From Odontesthes bonariensis (lineage: Eukaryota > Chordata > Actinopteri > Atheriniformes > Atherinopsidae): a DNA stretch of 64,000 bases. Of this stretch, positions 1 to 9,727 are shown piece by piece. The notes beneath the pieces are model-generated. The model saw only the letters and a program-made list of their open reading frames with translations, did not search any database and was not told where the DNA came from. Position numbers and translations under genes: made by a program. Location of the stretch: assembly GCF_027942865.1 (NCBI RefSeq), contig NC_134510.1, forward strand, positions 9,647,183-9,711,182, in the 5' to 3' direction. How positions within the stretch are numbered: position 1 is the stretch's first letter; the number at the start of each line of letters is the position of its first letter.

Positions 1-147
1 GTGGCAACGTACTTAAAAGTGAGGATGATTAAGGTAAAAAAAAAAAAAACAGTGCTGTTGTCATCATTAAAAGGTCAGTTGTCATTTTTATAGACCACTA
101 ACAGACCATTGAACAAGCCGCTGTTTGAGCGAATTTCAGTGAGTAAC

Positions 148-390
148 TGTTAAGTGTTGTAATTTGATGGCACCCTTCCTCCCTGTATTTTGGTGGTCTG
201 ATGTACTGCACAGTTTGATTGTATAGAGTTTACGAAATGTACATGACATGACGTCACCACGCTCCAGGTGAGCGCCAATTGTTCTGTGATAACCATGGTG
301 AAGAGACGACACCACGACCATTCTCTACCAGTTCGCACTTTATTAAATAAATATGCCAAGAGGCTAAAGATGGACCGAGTTTGTACTGCA
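148..390 (+). repeat. 5' LTR of the copia element
   Basis: Starts TGTTAAG and aligns with 3641-3930. Compared with the 3' copy it lacks roughly 45 bp just upstream of the TACATGACATGACGTCA block, including the TATA-like stretch. It keeps the perfect CRE palindrome TGACGTCA (249-256). The right limit is where similarity to the 3' LTR ends and is only approximate. Confidence 0.8.
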
Positions 391-434
391 GACAGCAGCC
401 TATGTAAGGAACAGGCGCACAAAGAAAACGCCAT

Positions 435-1211
435 ATGACTTGTTCAGAATATGGTGATAGGGAGGTACACCCCAAGGTCAATAACAGTGAAAAAAATGAC
501 AAAATGCTAAATGTACCAGGTCAGGAAATGCAGAGTGGTGTTTCTGGGACTTTACCTGAACAGACTGAGAGCACACTGCCAGGTAGAGTCCCTGAAACTG
601 TAAACAGAAGGAACTCAAGGAGGACCAGAAAGAAACCAGCCTACCTACAGGAGTTTGAGACTGAGAATACAGTGGACAAACTGCAAATATGCGTGGACTC
701 TTGTTATAGAGCAGTATGTGACATTCCTCAAACTTACCAGGATGCCATAGCTTTAACCAAGTCAAGGCAGTGGAAAAATGCCTTGAACAAGGATATGCGA
801 TCACTGGAGGAAAACGAGACCTTCAGCCTCACCCCGTGGCCACCAGGCAAACAGCCAGTGGGGAGGGGGGGGGGCAGATGGGTCTATGTACTAAAGAGTG
901 ACATAGGTGGATCAGATAAATACAAAGCGAGATTCGTAGCAAAAGGCTACAGTCAAAAACCAGGAATCGACTACGACATTCTCACCCACAGCTAACATGA
1001 AGAGTATGAGAGTGATTATGCAAAAGGCAGCGCAGGAAGATTTATGTTAAAACGGCCTATTTGCATGCACCAATTGACTGTGAGTTCTATATAGAGCAAC
1101 CAGAAGGTTATGAGAACAAGTCAAACAGGTGAAAAGCTAACTATGCAAGTTGCAAAAGTCTCTTTATGGCCTAAAGCAGTCAAGCAGAACTTGGAATGCT
1201 ATGTTACACAC
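435..1211 (+). pseudogene. copia pol remnant: integrase/RT spacer and reverse transcriptase N-terminal part
   Basis: An open stretch of 186 codons (435-995) ends in a Copia reverse-transcriptase start, with the family pattern of a W-x-x-A-x-x-x-D/E-M block followed by a (Y)KAR-(L/F)VAKGYSQ block. After the stop at 993-995 similarity continues in shifted frames to about 1205 (LYGLKQSSRTWNAMLHT). The reading is broken exactly where the solo LTR starts at 1212. It is not a host gene: the first 90 codons are low-similarity spacer and there is no intron-exon signal or promoter. Confidence 0.8.
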
Positions 1212-1698
1212 TGTCACGCCCATGGGACTCTGCCCATGTTTTTAGTTGATTTTTTATGTTAATTATGTCTTAGTTTTTTAGTCCATGTTTAGTTTTAGTT
1301 TTCCCTCATGCCTTAGTTTTCTAGTCCAGGTCCGGTATTTAGTTTAGCCATGTTTTCCCCATAGTTTCTGTTGCTTTGCCATCACCTTCATTCACTTCAC
1401 CTGTTTTTCCCCTCAGCTGCACTCACTCACCTATCACTCACTCAGTATTTAGTTTCCAGGTTTCCTCATTGTTTTTGCGAGATCGCACCCGTCATGCCAC
1501 ACCACGACCAAGTTAAGTGGGGTTTCCATGTTATGTCAAGTCTTTTCTTTTCTTTTGTATTTATTCCACAGTTTAGGTTCTTTTTGTCATCCGGCTCAGC
1601 TGCGCTTTTTGTTTGAACTTTTGTTTTAAATAAACCCTGTTTGCCTTCTACATCTCTGAGTCCGCATCCGTGTCCTACCTCTCCACCCAAACTTGACA
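1212..1698 (+). mobile_element. Solo LTR (gypsy/ERV-like size and ends) inserted in the copia RT
   Basis: A 487-bp unit starts TGTCACGCCC and ends AACTTGACA, that is 5'-TG...CA-3'. It is flanked by a perfect 5-bp direct repeat CACAC at 1207-1211 and 1699-1703, as expected for integrase-mediated insertion. An AATAAA signal (1629-1634) lies about 65 bp before the 3' end, placing the LTR in + orientation. Copia coding similarity stops at 1211 and resumes after 1703 (TENGFAQNPADI). No internal region or second LTR is present, so it is a solo LTR left by recombination. The family was not identified. Confidence 0.85.
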
Positions 1699-1744
1699 CA
1701 CACATGTGACTGAGAATGGTTTTGCACAGAATCCTGCAGATATC

Positions 1745-2972
1745 TAGCCTGGGAGTTCCCATGCTGCTTTGCGCACGATTTCATTTTCACTGCAAAGTCA
1801 GCCTGGAAACCAACGCCCTTATTTTTGCCAGAGTTTGGGAACCAATCACAGAACGGGGGGGCAGCAAGACGATGACGACGTCTATGCGCTAAACCGAAGC
1901 TTGTAGAGTGTTAATCCAACATGGCAGTGGACACAACGTTACCGTTCGATGCAGCCTTATGCTGCGTGTACACCAAGAGCGACCTACGCTACCTGAGCGC
2001 CGGAAATCATTATTTCTCTATGGAGGGTGAGCTACCTGCGCTACCAAAGCGGATTCTCCAGTGGCGAAGCTTCCTGAGCGACCAGAGCGGATTCAAGCGA
2101 TTAAACTCCAGCTAACTTTATGGTAATGAGCTATGACGCGTTTCAGCGAAAACCAATGACAATCCACAGATTGTAGTGGTCCGACAATCCGCGGGGTTCG
2201 CGGAAACAGATGTGTAAACTTTAGTTCCTATCCAAACAATAGTCGTTTAATCCTGAGACTGTTGCAATTGCCATGTCGAGTGCTTCAATACAATAGTGTA
2301 GTAACCCCACGTATACTTTTCTCACTACAATTAAGTTTTATTTCGGATTTATTGCGGATTTTATTTCGAATTTAGTTTCTTTTTCACAGCTGCCTCTGCT
2401 ATTCCTGCTCTTCTCAGGTGTACCTAATGTAGTTTTACATCATTTGTAATGTGATGTATATTTTGTATAACAAATTGTAAATTACAACACGTTTATTCGT
2501 GTCCCTGACCTCACTTTCCTCATTTTTTTTCCGCGGGGGTGCTGCACAGCCGCGGGGCCTTTAAGAATTGAACATTCTAAATGTGACGTCATGAGCTACC
2601 AAAGCTACCAAAGCAAATTCACAAGCGAAGCTTCTCCAGCGACCTCTGCTACCTGGTAGCGGAGGTCGCTCTTGGTGTACACGCAGCATAAGAAAGTGTT
2701 TTAAGTAGTTTAGAGCGCAAGTTTACTTTTATTTTACTTTTTTTCTTCTTCTTCCTAGTCGATTTTCTGTCGTCATCTGGTATAAAGTGATACAATTGGC
2801 TATGAATCGTGCGCAAAGCAGCATGGGAAGAACCAGACGCCATTTGATAGACATTCTTAGCGCCCAATAAACGGCTCTAGGCATTCGTAAACCACGCCTC
2901 AAATACGAGAAAATGCACACCTAGTTCCCAGACCACCATCTCATCGAGATTGTGGACGTGTCAGCCAGGCTA
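1745..2972. mobile_element. Foldback-type DNA transposon with 9-bp target duplication
   Basis: The ends are TAGCCTGG (1745-1752) and its exact reverse complement CCAGGCTA (2965-2972), flanked by the perfect direct repeat GCAGATATC at 1736-1744 and 2973-2981. Removing the insert rejoins the copia frame between NPADI and VYTKEKHD. Inside, long inverted segments pair: CTTATGCTGCGTGTACACC near 1956-1990 with its complement near 2660-2695, and TTCCCATGCTGCTTTGCGC near 1760 with its complement near 2815. A 9-bp duplication is typical of Mutator-like elements, but no transposase is visible (longest start-to-stop ORF 64 codons, 1921-2115), so it would be non-autonomous. Superfamily is an inference. 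Confidence 0.82.
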
Positions 2973-2981
2973 GCAGATATC

Positions 2982-3545
2982 TGAGTGTATACAAAGGAAA
3001 AACATGATGAAAAGGTGATATTACTTGTATGGGTTGACAATCTTATCATTGCAGCCAACAACGAGGGTTGTTAGCTGCAATGTTGTTAGAGGGAAAGCAC
3101 TGAAGCATTTTCTGGGGATAGATTTTAACCAAAAAGATGGTCAAGTTAAAATGTCATACAAGAAGTATGTGACCAAAATACGAGAGAAATTTGTAATGCA
3201 GATGCAGGTCTAGACTGGAGAACAAGCAACAGTAGCACTGTGCGAGGCAGAATACATTAGCATCAGCTATACAGGACTGTATGTACTTGGAGCAACTACT
3301 CGAGGGCATGGACAAATATAACTACACACAAACAAAGGTGTATGAAGAAAATCAAGGTACTTTAGCACTAGCCAAACACCCAAAAAGGTCCAAGCATATT
3401 GACATAAAGTACCATTTCATAAGAGAAACTGTAAACAGTGGAAGAGTAGTTTTGGAATACTGAGCAAATGATTGCTGATGTGATGACAAAGCAAGTCACC
3501 AACCTAAAACTAAAGAAATGTGCTCAGGATTTGTTTGGCACTTAG
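2982..3545 (+). pseudogene. copia pol remnant: RT C-terminal part and RNase H
   Basis: After the foldback element the copia frame resumes with a TGA in place of the expected codon, followed by VYTKEKHDEKVILLVWVDN (RT catalytic region; the usual DD pair reads DN here). It then continues with an LGIDF block (3110-3130) and an RNase H stretch with KHIDIKYHFIRETV (about 3390-3435). Several stops and at least one frameshift are present. The similarity ends shortly before the polypurine tract. Confidence 0.8.
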
Positions 3546-3618
3546 ATGTGCAGAGTGTTTTTGTTGACATGTTAAGGGAAAACCATACTTTTGTGTTAGT
3601 TTGTTTCCAGATAACCCA

Positions 3619-3640
3619 GAAAGCCAAGAGCGAGTGGGGC
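3619..3640 (+). other. Polypurine tract of the copia element
   Basis: A purine-rich run (AGAAAGCCAAGAGCGAGTGG) directly abuts the TGTTAAG start of the 3' LTR. This is where plus-strand priming occurs in LTR retrotransposons, and it supports 3641 as the LTR start. Confidence 0.6.
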
Positions 3641-3930
3641 TGTTAAGAGTTGTAATGTGATGGCGCCCTTACTCCCTGTATTATAGTGGACTGATGTACT
3701 GCACAGCTGTAGCCTACAGAGCAGAGCCTTATAAAAATGATTATTTTTACACCACTCTGGTACTGTGCACGATACGTACATGACATGACGTCACCACGCA
3801 CCAGGTGAGCACCAGTTGTTCTGTAATAGCTAATCATAGTGAAGAGACAACACCATGACCTTTTCTACCTGTACACACTTTATTAAATAAATACGTCAAG
3901 AGGCTAAAGATGGACCGAGTGTGTTCTGCT
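3641..3930 (+). repeat. 3' LTR of the copia element, adjacent to dpys
   Basis: Aligned to 148-390 but about 45 bp longer. It retains a TATA-like TATAAAAA (3730-3737), a perfect CRE TGACGTCA (3786-3793) and an AATAAA near 3885. It ends within about 140 bp of the dpys start codon. Confidence 0.8.
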
Positions 3931-4069
3931 TATTCTCTGTACGCAGTAGAGGACTACGCACTCTAAAAGCCTTAACAGTATATCTCCTTTTACTAAACAC
4001 ACAGACGAGGATCGGAGAGTTAAGTTCAGTTCAGTGTGCACACACGGCTGAGCGCTCCAAGTTGCAGGG
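3931..4069 (+). promoter_or_regulatory. dpys: dpys 5' flank and probable 5' UTR
   Basis: A short unique stretch lies between the copia LTR and the dpys ATG. It has no clear TATA box of its own beyond AGTATATCT near 3977 and no CpG-island density. The transcription start is not defined by sequence. The ATG context (GCAGGGATGGC) has G at -3 and G at +4, a good vertebrate start. Confidence 0.45.
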
Positions 4070-4321
4070 ATGGCAGAGCCCGACGGGATCCTGATTAAAG
4101 GGGGTAAAGTTGTGAACGAAGACTCCTCCGTGATCAGTGACGTTTATATTAAAGATGGGAAAATAATTGAAGTTGGACTGAATCTTCAGATCCCAGCGGG
4201 AGTGCGAGTCATTAATGCCACTGAAAAACTGGTGATTCCGGGCGGCATCGACACGCACACACACATGGAACTGGCGTTCATGGGCACCAAGGCAGTGGAT
4301 GATTTTCATATCGGGACCAAG
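4070..4321 (+). CDS. dpys: dpys exon 1 (coding part)
   Basis: Encodes residues 1-84, [12 protein letters not shown] to DDFHIGTK, including the metal ligands in DTHTH. The donor is AAG|GTGAAG and the exon ends in phase 0. The start at 4070 matches the N-terminal position of vertebrate DPYS. Confidence 0.96.
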
Positions 4322-7300
4322 GTGAAGTAGGCTAAATATTTCTCTTTATCTGCGAAAAAGATGTAGCCAACTGACCTTGAAGATTTTTTTTAAATATTTT
4401 ATTGGCAACTAATTTGTTTGCTTTATGTCACACAACCAAAACGCGTCACGCTTGTTGTCATTTCCCCTCAATTCCAGTTTGTGTGTCCTAGTCGTAGATT
4501 CGATCAAAACAACCTTTATTGTTCTACACTGAGAGGTGCAGGAATGCATGTTGGTCTAAGTTGTTCCGAGCTGCATGTCTTAGCATGCAGATCTTCAGTC
4601 TTCAGTAATCATGTCTACTATGACAACTTGGAGCAGTAACTACTGCAAAACTCTTGATCTTTAGCGAGATCTTGCTGTTCAGTACTACATGCTGAGTGAA
4701 ATAGTATGAAAACCACCTTTATCCCATTTTCATATAGTAATAAGTAGCTGAATTTTGAATTTGAGAGCAGATGACATGCAACACATTCAAAAAGTCATCA
4801 AAACTAACAAGTCTTCAAACAAAAATGCATCATTTCAGATAATAGACAGTATTATTATTTGATTAAAAGATTATTATTATTCATCACTTAGTGTTGAGTA
4901 TGGTAAAGGTGGGTCAAAGGAGGCCAAATTAAAATCTACTCTGTAGTTTGGTCGTAGCCTGACATATATGTACCATTATCAGGACTAAAAAAAGGTAGAC
5001 TGGTGCATCTCCACCGTTCATACTACCTCACAAATGTAAAGTAAACATATGAGAATGTCCTGCAGTGCAGGTTAAAGATTTTCTGCCCGTGTTTGTTTGT
5101 AGTAGTTACATTTCAAATGAAGAGTTTCTTCCTCATGGGTTTGTTTGAAATCATTTTGATGGCATGTGTGTGTTTTATTTTAAGAGGCTGTGACCAGAAT
5201 TTTGCTTGAACTTCTCTGACATATTACGAATCTCTGTTAACTGACAGCTTGAATATGTTGTACATGGGTGGAAGAAGTTTTTTTTTTTGATAAAATGAAT
5301 GCATTTGTTATCCTGATGCTCATGTTATGTTGATCCATGTCTGTCATTTTACCCTTTTACATCATGCCATCTATTCATTATTTCATCCATTATAACTGCA
5401 CATGTGATCGTGTGATTCTACTTCTCACATCTATCAGCAACAAATTTGCCACCATGAAATGTTTATTATCTGATCCTTTTTTTTTTTTTTTTTGTTGCAT
5501 TTCTCCTCCTGTTAATCTTTAACTCACATCTATGTGGCAATGTGTGCATTTCACTAGGCTGCTCTAGCTGGAGGGACCACAATGATCCTGGACTTTGTCA
5601 TCCCCCGAAAGGACAAGTCTCTCCTGGAGGCCTATGAATGTTGGCGCAAGACAGCTGATCCCAAAGTTTGCTGTGACTACTCCCTGCATGTCGCTGTCAC
5701 ATGGTGGAGCGACAAGGTGAATGAGGAGATTATTATTAATGCATTTTTGGCAAAGTAGCAGGCAGGTCTGCCCATTCTAAATGTCCTCCCCTCTCCTCTG
5801 AGCTAATTCTCCAAAACACTTTCTTTCTCAGGTCAAGAAAGAGATGGAGACTCTGGCCAAAGAAAAAGGAGTAAATTCCTTCAAGATGTTCATGGCCTAT
5901 AAAGATGTGTTTATGCTTCAGGACTCTGAGTTGTATGCTGCCTTCACACAGTGTAAGGAGATTGGAGCTGTAGCTCAAGTGCATGCTGAAAATGGAGATT
6001 TGATTGCAGAGGTTTGTACGATCAAATGTTGTAACCTGTTCATAAGGTCTTATTTTTACTCTCTTCTTATTGAAGGGTGTTTTGGCACAGCGCAAACAGC
6101 TTTTACATATCGTCAAGCATTATAACAAATCCAGTAAAGCTTTTCACTTTCACCCTTCTTTTAGTTTAAATCTTTTATCAGCGTCGGAATATACTAAACA
6201 GATCCGCAGTCATCAGATTTGAACAAAATCAGTACTGTAACAAGAAAAGCTTACACACTGCCTTCCTCTTTTTTTTTTTTTAAATCAAGGAAGGTTTGTT
6301 TGTGGTCTGTAAGTAATTTCTGTGTAAATACATCACAGCCCGAAGGAAAGTGTGAGTTAATGTTTCACTTTGATGGCAGCCAAATTTAACTTGAAAAGCT
6401 GACACAGCAGCAGCAACCATAACTGATGAGTTTTAAGTATACAGTAATGTGAAAAGATTCTCATGTTAAAGTGTTGAAAATTCTGACTTTTAAATTAAAG
6501 CAAAAATTGACAATATACAGAGAAATATTAAAATCCCTAAAGCAGCTTTTGGACCCCTTGGCAGTTTCCTGTCAAAACGTCACCACAGAAACATCCATAT
6601 TCACTATATCAGCTTTATCCTGTCCAGGGTGGCAGGGGGCTTGTTATGAGCAGAAACTTTCCCATTTTTTTTTGTTTTGTTTTAACATGTAGTTGCAAGA
6701 ACCTACCACTAAGGGGTAGCAAATACTAGAAGAGCGACTCATGACTCCGGTGTGGCAAATAACACACAAATACTGCTGTGTGTTAAACAAGAAATTGAGT
6801 TATTTCATGTTGGTCCATATTCCCACTCAAACTAGTGCATTTTCAGTCCATATTATCATTACTGATATAATATTTCATGTGTGACATTGTTGATGCTCAC
6901 ATGAGCAGAAAGAAACAAACGCAGCGCACTGTGATCGTCCGCACAACGCTAAATTGTTATTCATTTTAATTTAAAAAGAAAAAAAAGTGTCATTCCACAA
7001 AATTTTTTCCATACAATTGTCACGAGAGAAGCAAAACAAAGTCTGACCTATTCATACACAGCTTGCACAAATCCAAAACTTCTGTAAATGCCATGCATGC
7101 TTAAAGTATTCTTTAACTATTTCTTGCAAGCAAACTCTCTGCTGTGTTTTCCATGCTGTGATTAGCTTCCATGACCTTAAAGCTTGATCTTGCTTTGTTT
7201 TATCTGTCCCTGCAGGGGGCTAAGAAGATGTTGTCCTTGGGCATCACAGGACCTGAGGGTCATGAGCTGTGTCGGCCGGAGGAGGTGGAAGCCGAGGCCA

Positions 7301-9679
7301 CCCAGCGAGCCATCACCATTGCCCACGCTGTCAACTGCCCGCTCTATGTGGTCCATGTCATGAGTAAATCAGCTGCCAAAGTGGTGTCTAATGCACGCAG
7401 AGATGGTCAGTGAGAGCTACTGCCCCCTGCTGTTAAAAACAGGGACATATTTACAGATTAAGGTGCCAGAACAGTAAAATGTTTTATCTGTTATTTTTTT
7501 AAACCTTTTTTTTTTTCTAAGGCCGTGTGGTGTTTGGAGAGCCAATTGCAGCTGGATTAGGGACTGATGGCACCCACTACTGGAACAAAGAGTGGGCCCA
7601 TGCTGCTGGCTTTGTCATGGGTCCTCCCCTTAGACCTGATCCCAGCACCCCTGGGTACCTCATGGACCTGCTGGCCAAGTAGGTAGTACTGAAAGTGTAG
7701 AAAACAGTTGCATTTAATCAACATGCTTGTAAAAAAGTGCTGTGTAATTTGGCATTGATTGTTTGGCAGCTGTTGGTTTTTTAAACTACTGGATGCTATA
7801 GCGGCTGCACAGTGGTGTGGTGGTTAGCACCGTTGCCTCTCAGCAAGTGGCTTCCTGGTTTGAATCCTGGCTGGGTCCTTTATGTGTGGAGTTGGCATGT
7901 TCTCCCTCTGTATGCGTGGGTTCTCTCCAGGTACTCTGGCTTCCTCGCACCGGCCAAAAACATGCATGTTAGGTTAACTGGTGACTCTAAATTGACCCTC
8001 AGTGAGTATGAGTGCAGCTGTTTTTTTGTCTTATTTGTGTCTATGTGGCCCTGTAATGGACTTGCCATCCATCCATGGTGGAAGATCTAGGGTGTACTAT
8101 GTCACAACCCTGAGTTGGATTAAGTGGGTATAGAAAATGGATGGATGGATGCTGAAGCAAAAATGTGTTATGGGAGAAAGATGTATTCAACTGAACTTCA
8201 AGAATAACTCGTTTGATAGTAAATTATGTATGTTAACCTCATTGTAACATTAAATCTATAATTGCTTCCTCCATTTCGTACTGTTAAATGTGTTAGTGAT
8301 GATCTGAGTGTGACGGGGACAGACAACTGCACCTTCTCTGTGTGCCAGAAGGCCCTGGGAAAAGATGACTTCACCAAGATCCCTAATGGAGTGAATGGTG
8401 TGGAGGACAGGATGTCTGTCATCTGGGAGAAAGGAGTGGTATGTCCATATTAACCTATTAAACATATCAAACATATTAAACACTGATCAACACTGAGACA
8501 AAGCTCTTGCAAAACAGCAGATAACGGCAGATTCAAGCTTCTTATCAATATCCAAGTGTAGCAAAAAAAAGTTGGTTGAATACAAAATTGATATAGAACA
8601 GAAAAAGCTAAGTACAAAAACATCACATCTTAATTTGTGCTTTGAAAGTGTCTGTTTTCATGTATCTTAGCTGCATCTTTTCCAGCTGGTCCTACCTGAG
8701 CGTTCTAACAAAAAGTTGCTGGGTGTAGCGCTTTCGATCAGGGCGGCCGCGCACAGCAGCTCGACAGGGACTGGTATTAGATTAAGTATGATACTAAAGA
8801 AAAATATCCACAGTATGGCAGTTGTGGAAATAATGCAATGCAAATATTTTATTTCAAACAACATGCAAAATATTTGGTAAACGCGTAGTTATTTATTATT
8901 CTGTAGAATAGAAATAAATGCTGTGGCTTTGGTGGGGTTGGCCTGCGGCTCAGCAATGTTTTCGGTCATGCTCACTTTCTACACATTTCTATTTCAGTCC
9001 AAGTCAGAATTTATTGTTGATTCCTTCTTTCACATTTTACTGCATTCACTATTGTGAATAACTATACTTTTCTCATACATATTTAAATGGAATGCACGTT
9101 TCTGTTCTTCTGCAATGCAATCGGAAAAAAGGCAATAACCTCAAAAACTTCAAAGAGCCGACGCTGCATTTTCCTGCCATTGCTGTAGGGAATGTGTCAC
9201 AGCCTGGCCATCCCAAGGCCACAGGAAAGATTTACCACATGCAACAGTGCTTACAAATCACATATTAGATGATATTGTGGCAGTAATGAGCTTCTTACTG
9301 CACTGTTAGGCACTGACCTTTTATACTAATTCTGTATATTGTTGCTATCTACTGAGGCCCCCTTACTTAAAGTGGGTGCTTTGTGCGTTTTTCTCCCCTC
9401 AGCACAGCGGCAAAATGGACGAAAATCGATTTGTGGCTGTCACCAGCAGCAACGCAGCAAAAATCTTCAACTTCTACCCTCAGAAGGGCCGTATTGCCAA
9501 AAACTCTGATGCTGATGTAGTTATATGGGACCCCAAGATGACAAGGTGAGGCCCCCGGGCTCCTGCCTTTCAGCACGATGGGAGGGAGCTTTGAAACTAA
9601 GGACTGAAGGAAAGCCCTTATTGGATTTCAGTTTAGGTGGTTTCAATGTAGATTTTCAGTGCGCACATGAAATAGAAAC

Positions 9680-9727
<48 letters not shown>

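Larger units (their letters stand above)
148..3930 (+). mobile_element. Degenerate Ty1/copia-type LTR retrotransposon, interrupted by two later insertions
   Basis: Two related LTRs start TGTTAAG at 148 and 3641 and share long stretches, including an AATAAA-bearing block and a common block ending GGACCGAG. Between them the conceptual translation shows copia-order pol remnants: the RT N-terminus (WKNALNKDM, YKARFVAKGYSQ, about 735-990), the LYGLKQS motif (about 1165), WVDNLIIAAN (about 3030), then RNase H with KHIDIKYHFIRE (about 3395). Gag, protease and integrase are missing: the 5' LTR runs almost directly into the integrase/RT spacer, so this copy was internally deleted before or after insertion. 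Stops and frameshifts make it dead. A solo LTR (1212-1698) and a foldback element (1745-2972) split the RT region. I could not find a clear target-site duplication, and the 3' limits of the LTRs are approximate. Confidence 0.88.

Noticed and set aside
1921..2115. 64-codon ORF inside the foldback element
   Set aside because: It covers one inverted arm, has no similarity I recognise, and the matching arm does not preserve it. Not supported as a gene.
7812..8090. 92-codon ORF on the plus strand
   Set aside because: Lies wholly in a SINE within a dpys intron.
8735..8775. GC-rich spot with a NotI site
   Set aside because: Only about 40 bp long and inside an intron; not a CpG island and no exon fits.
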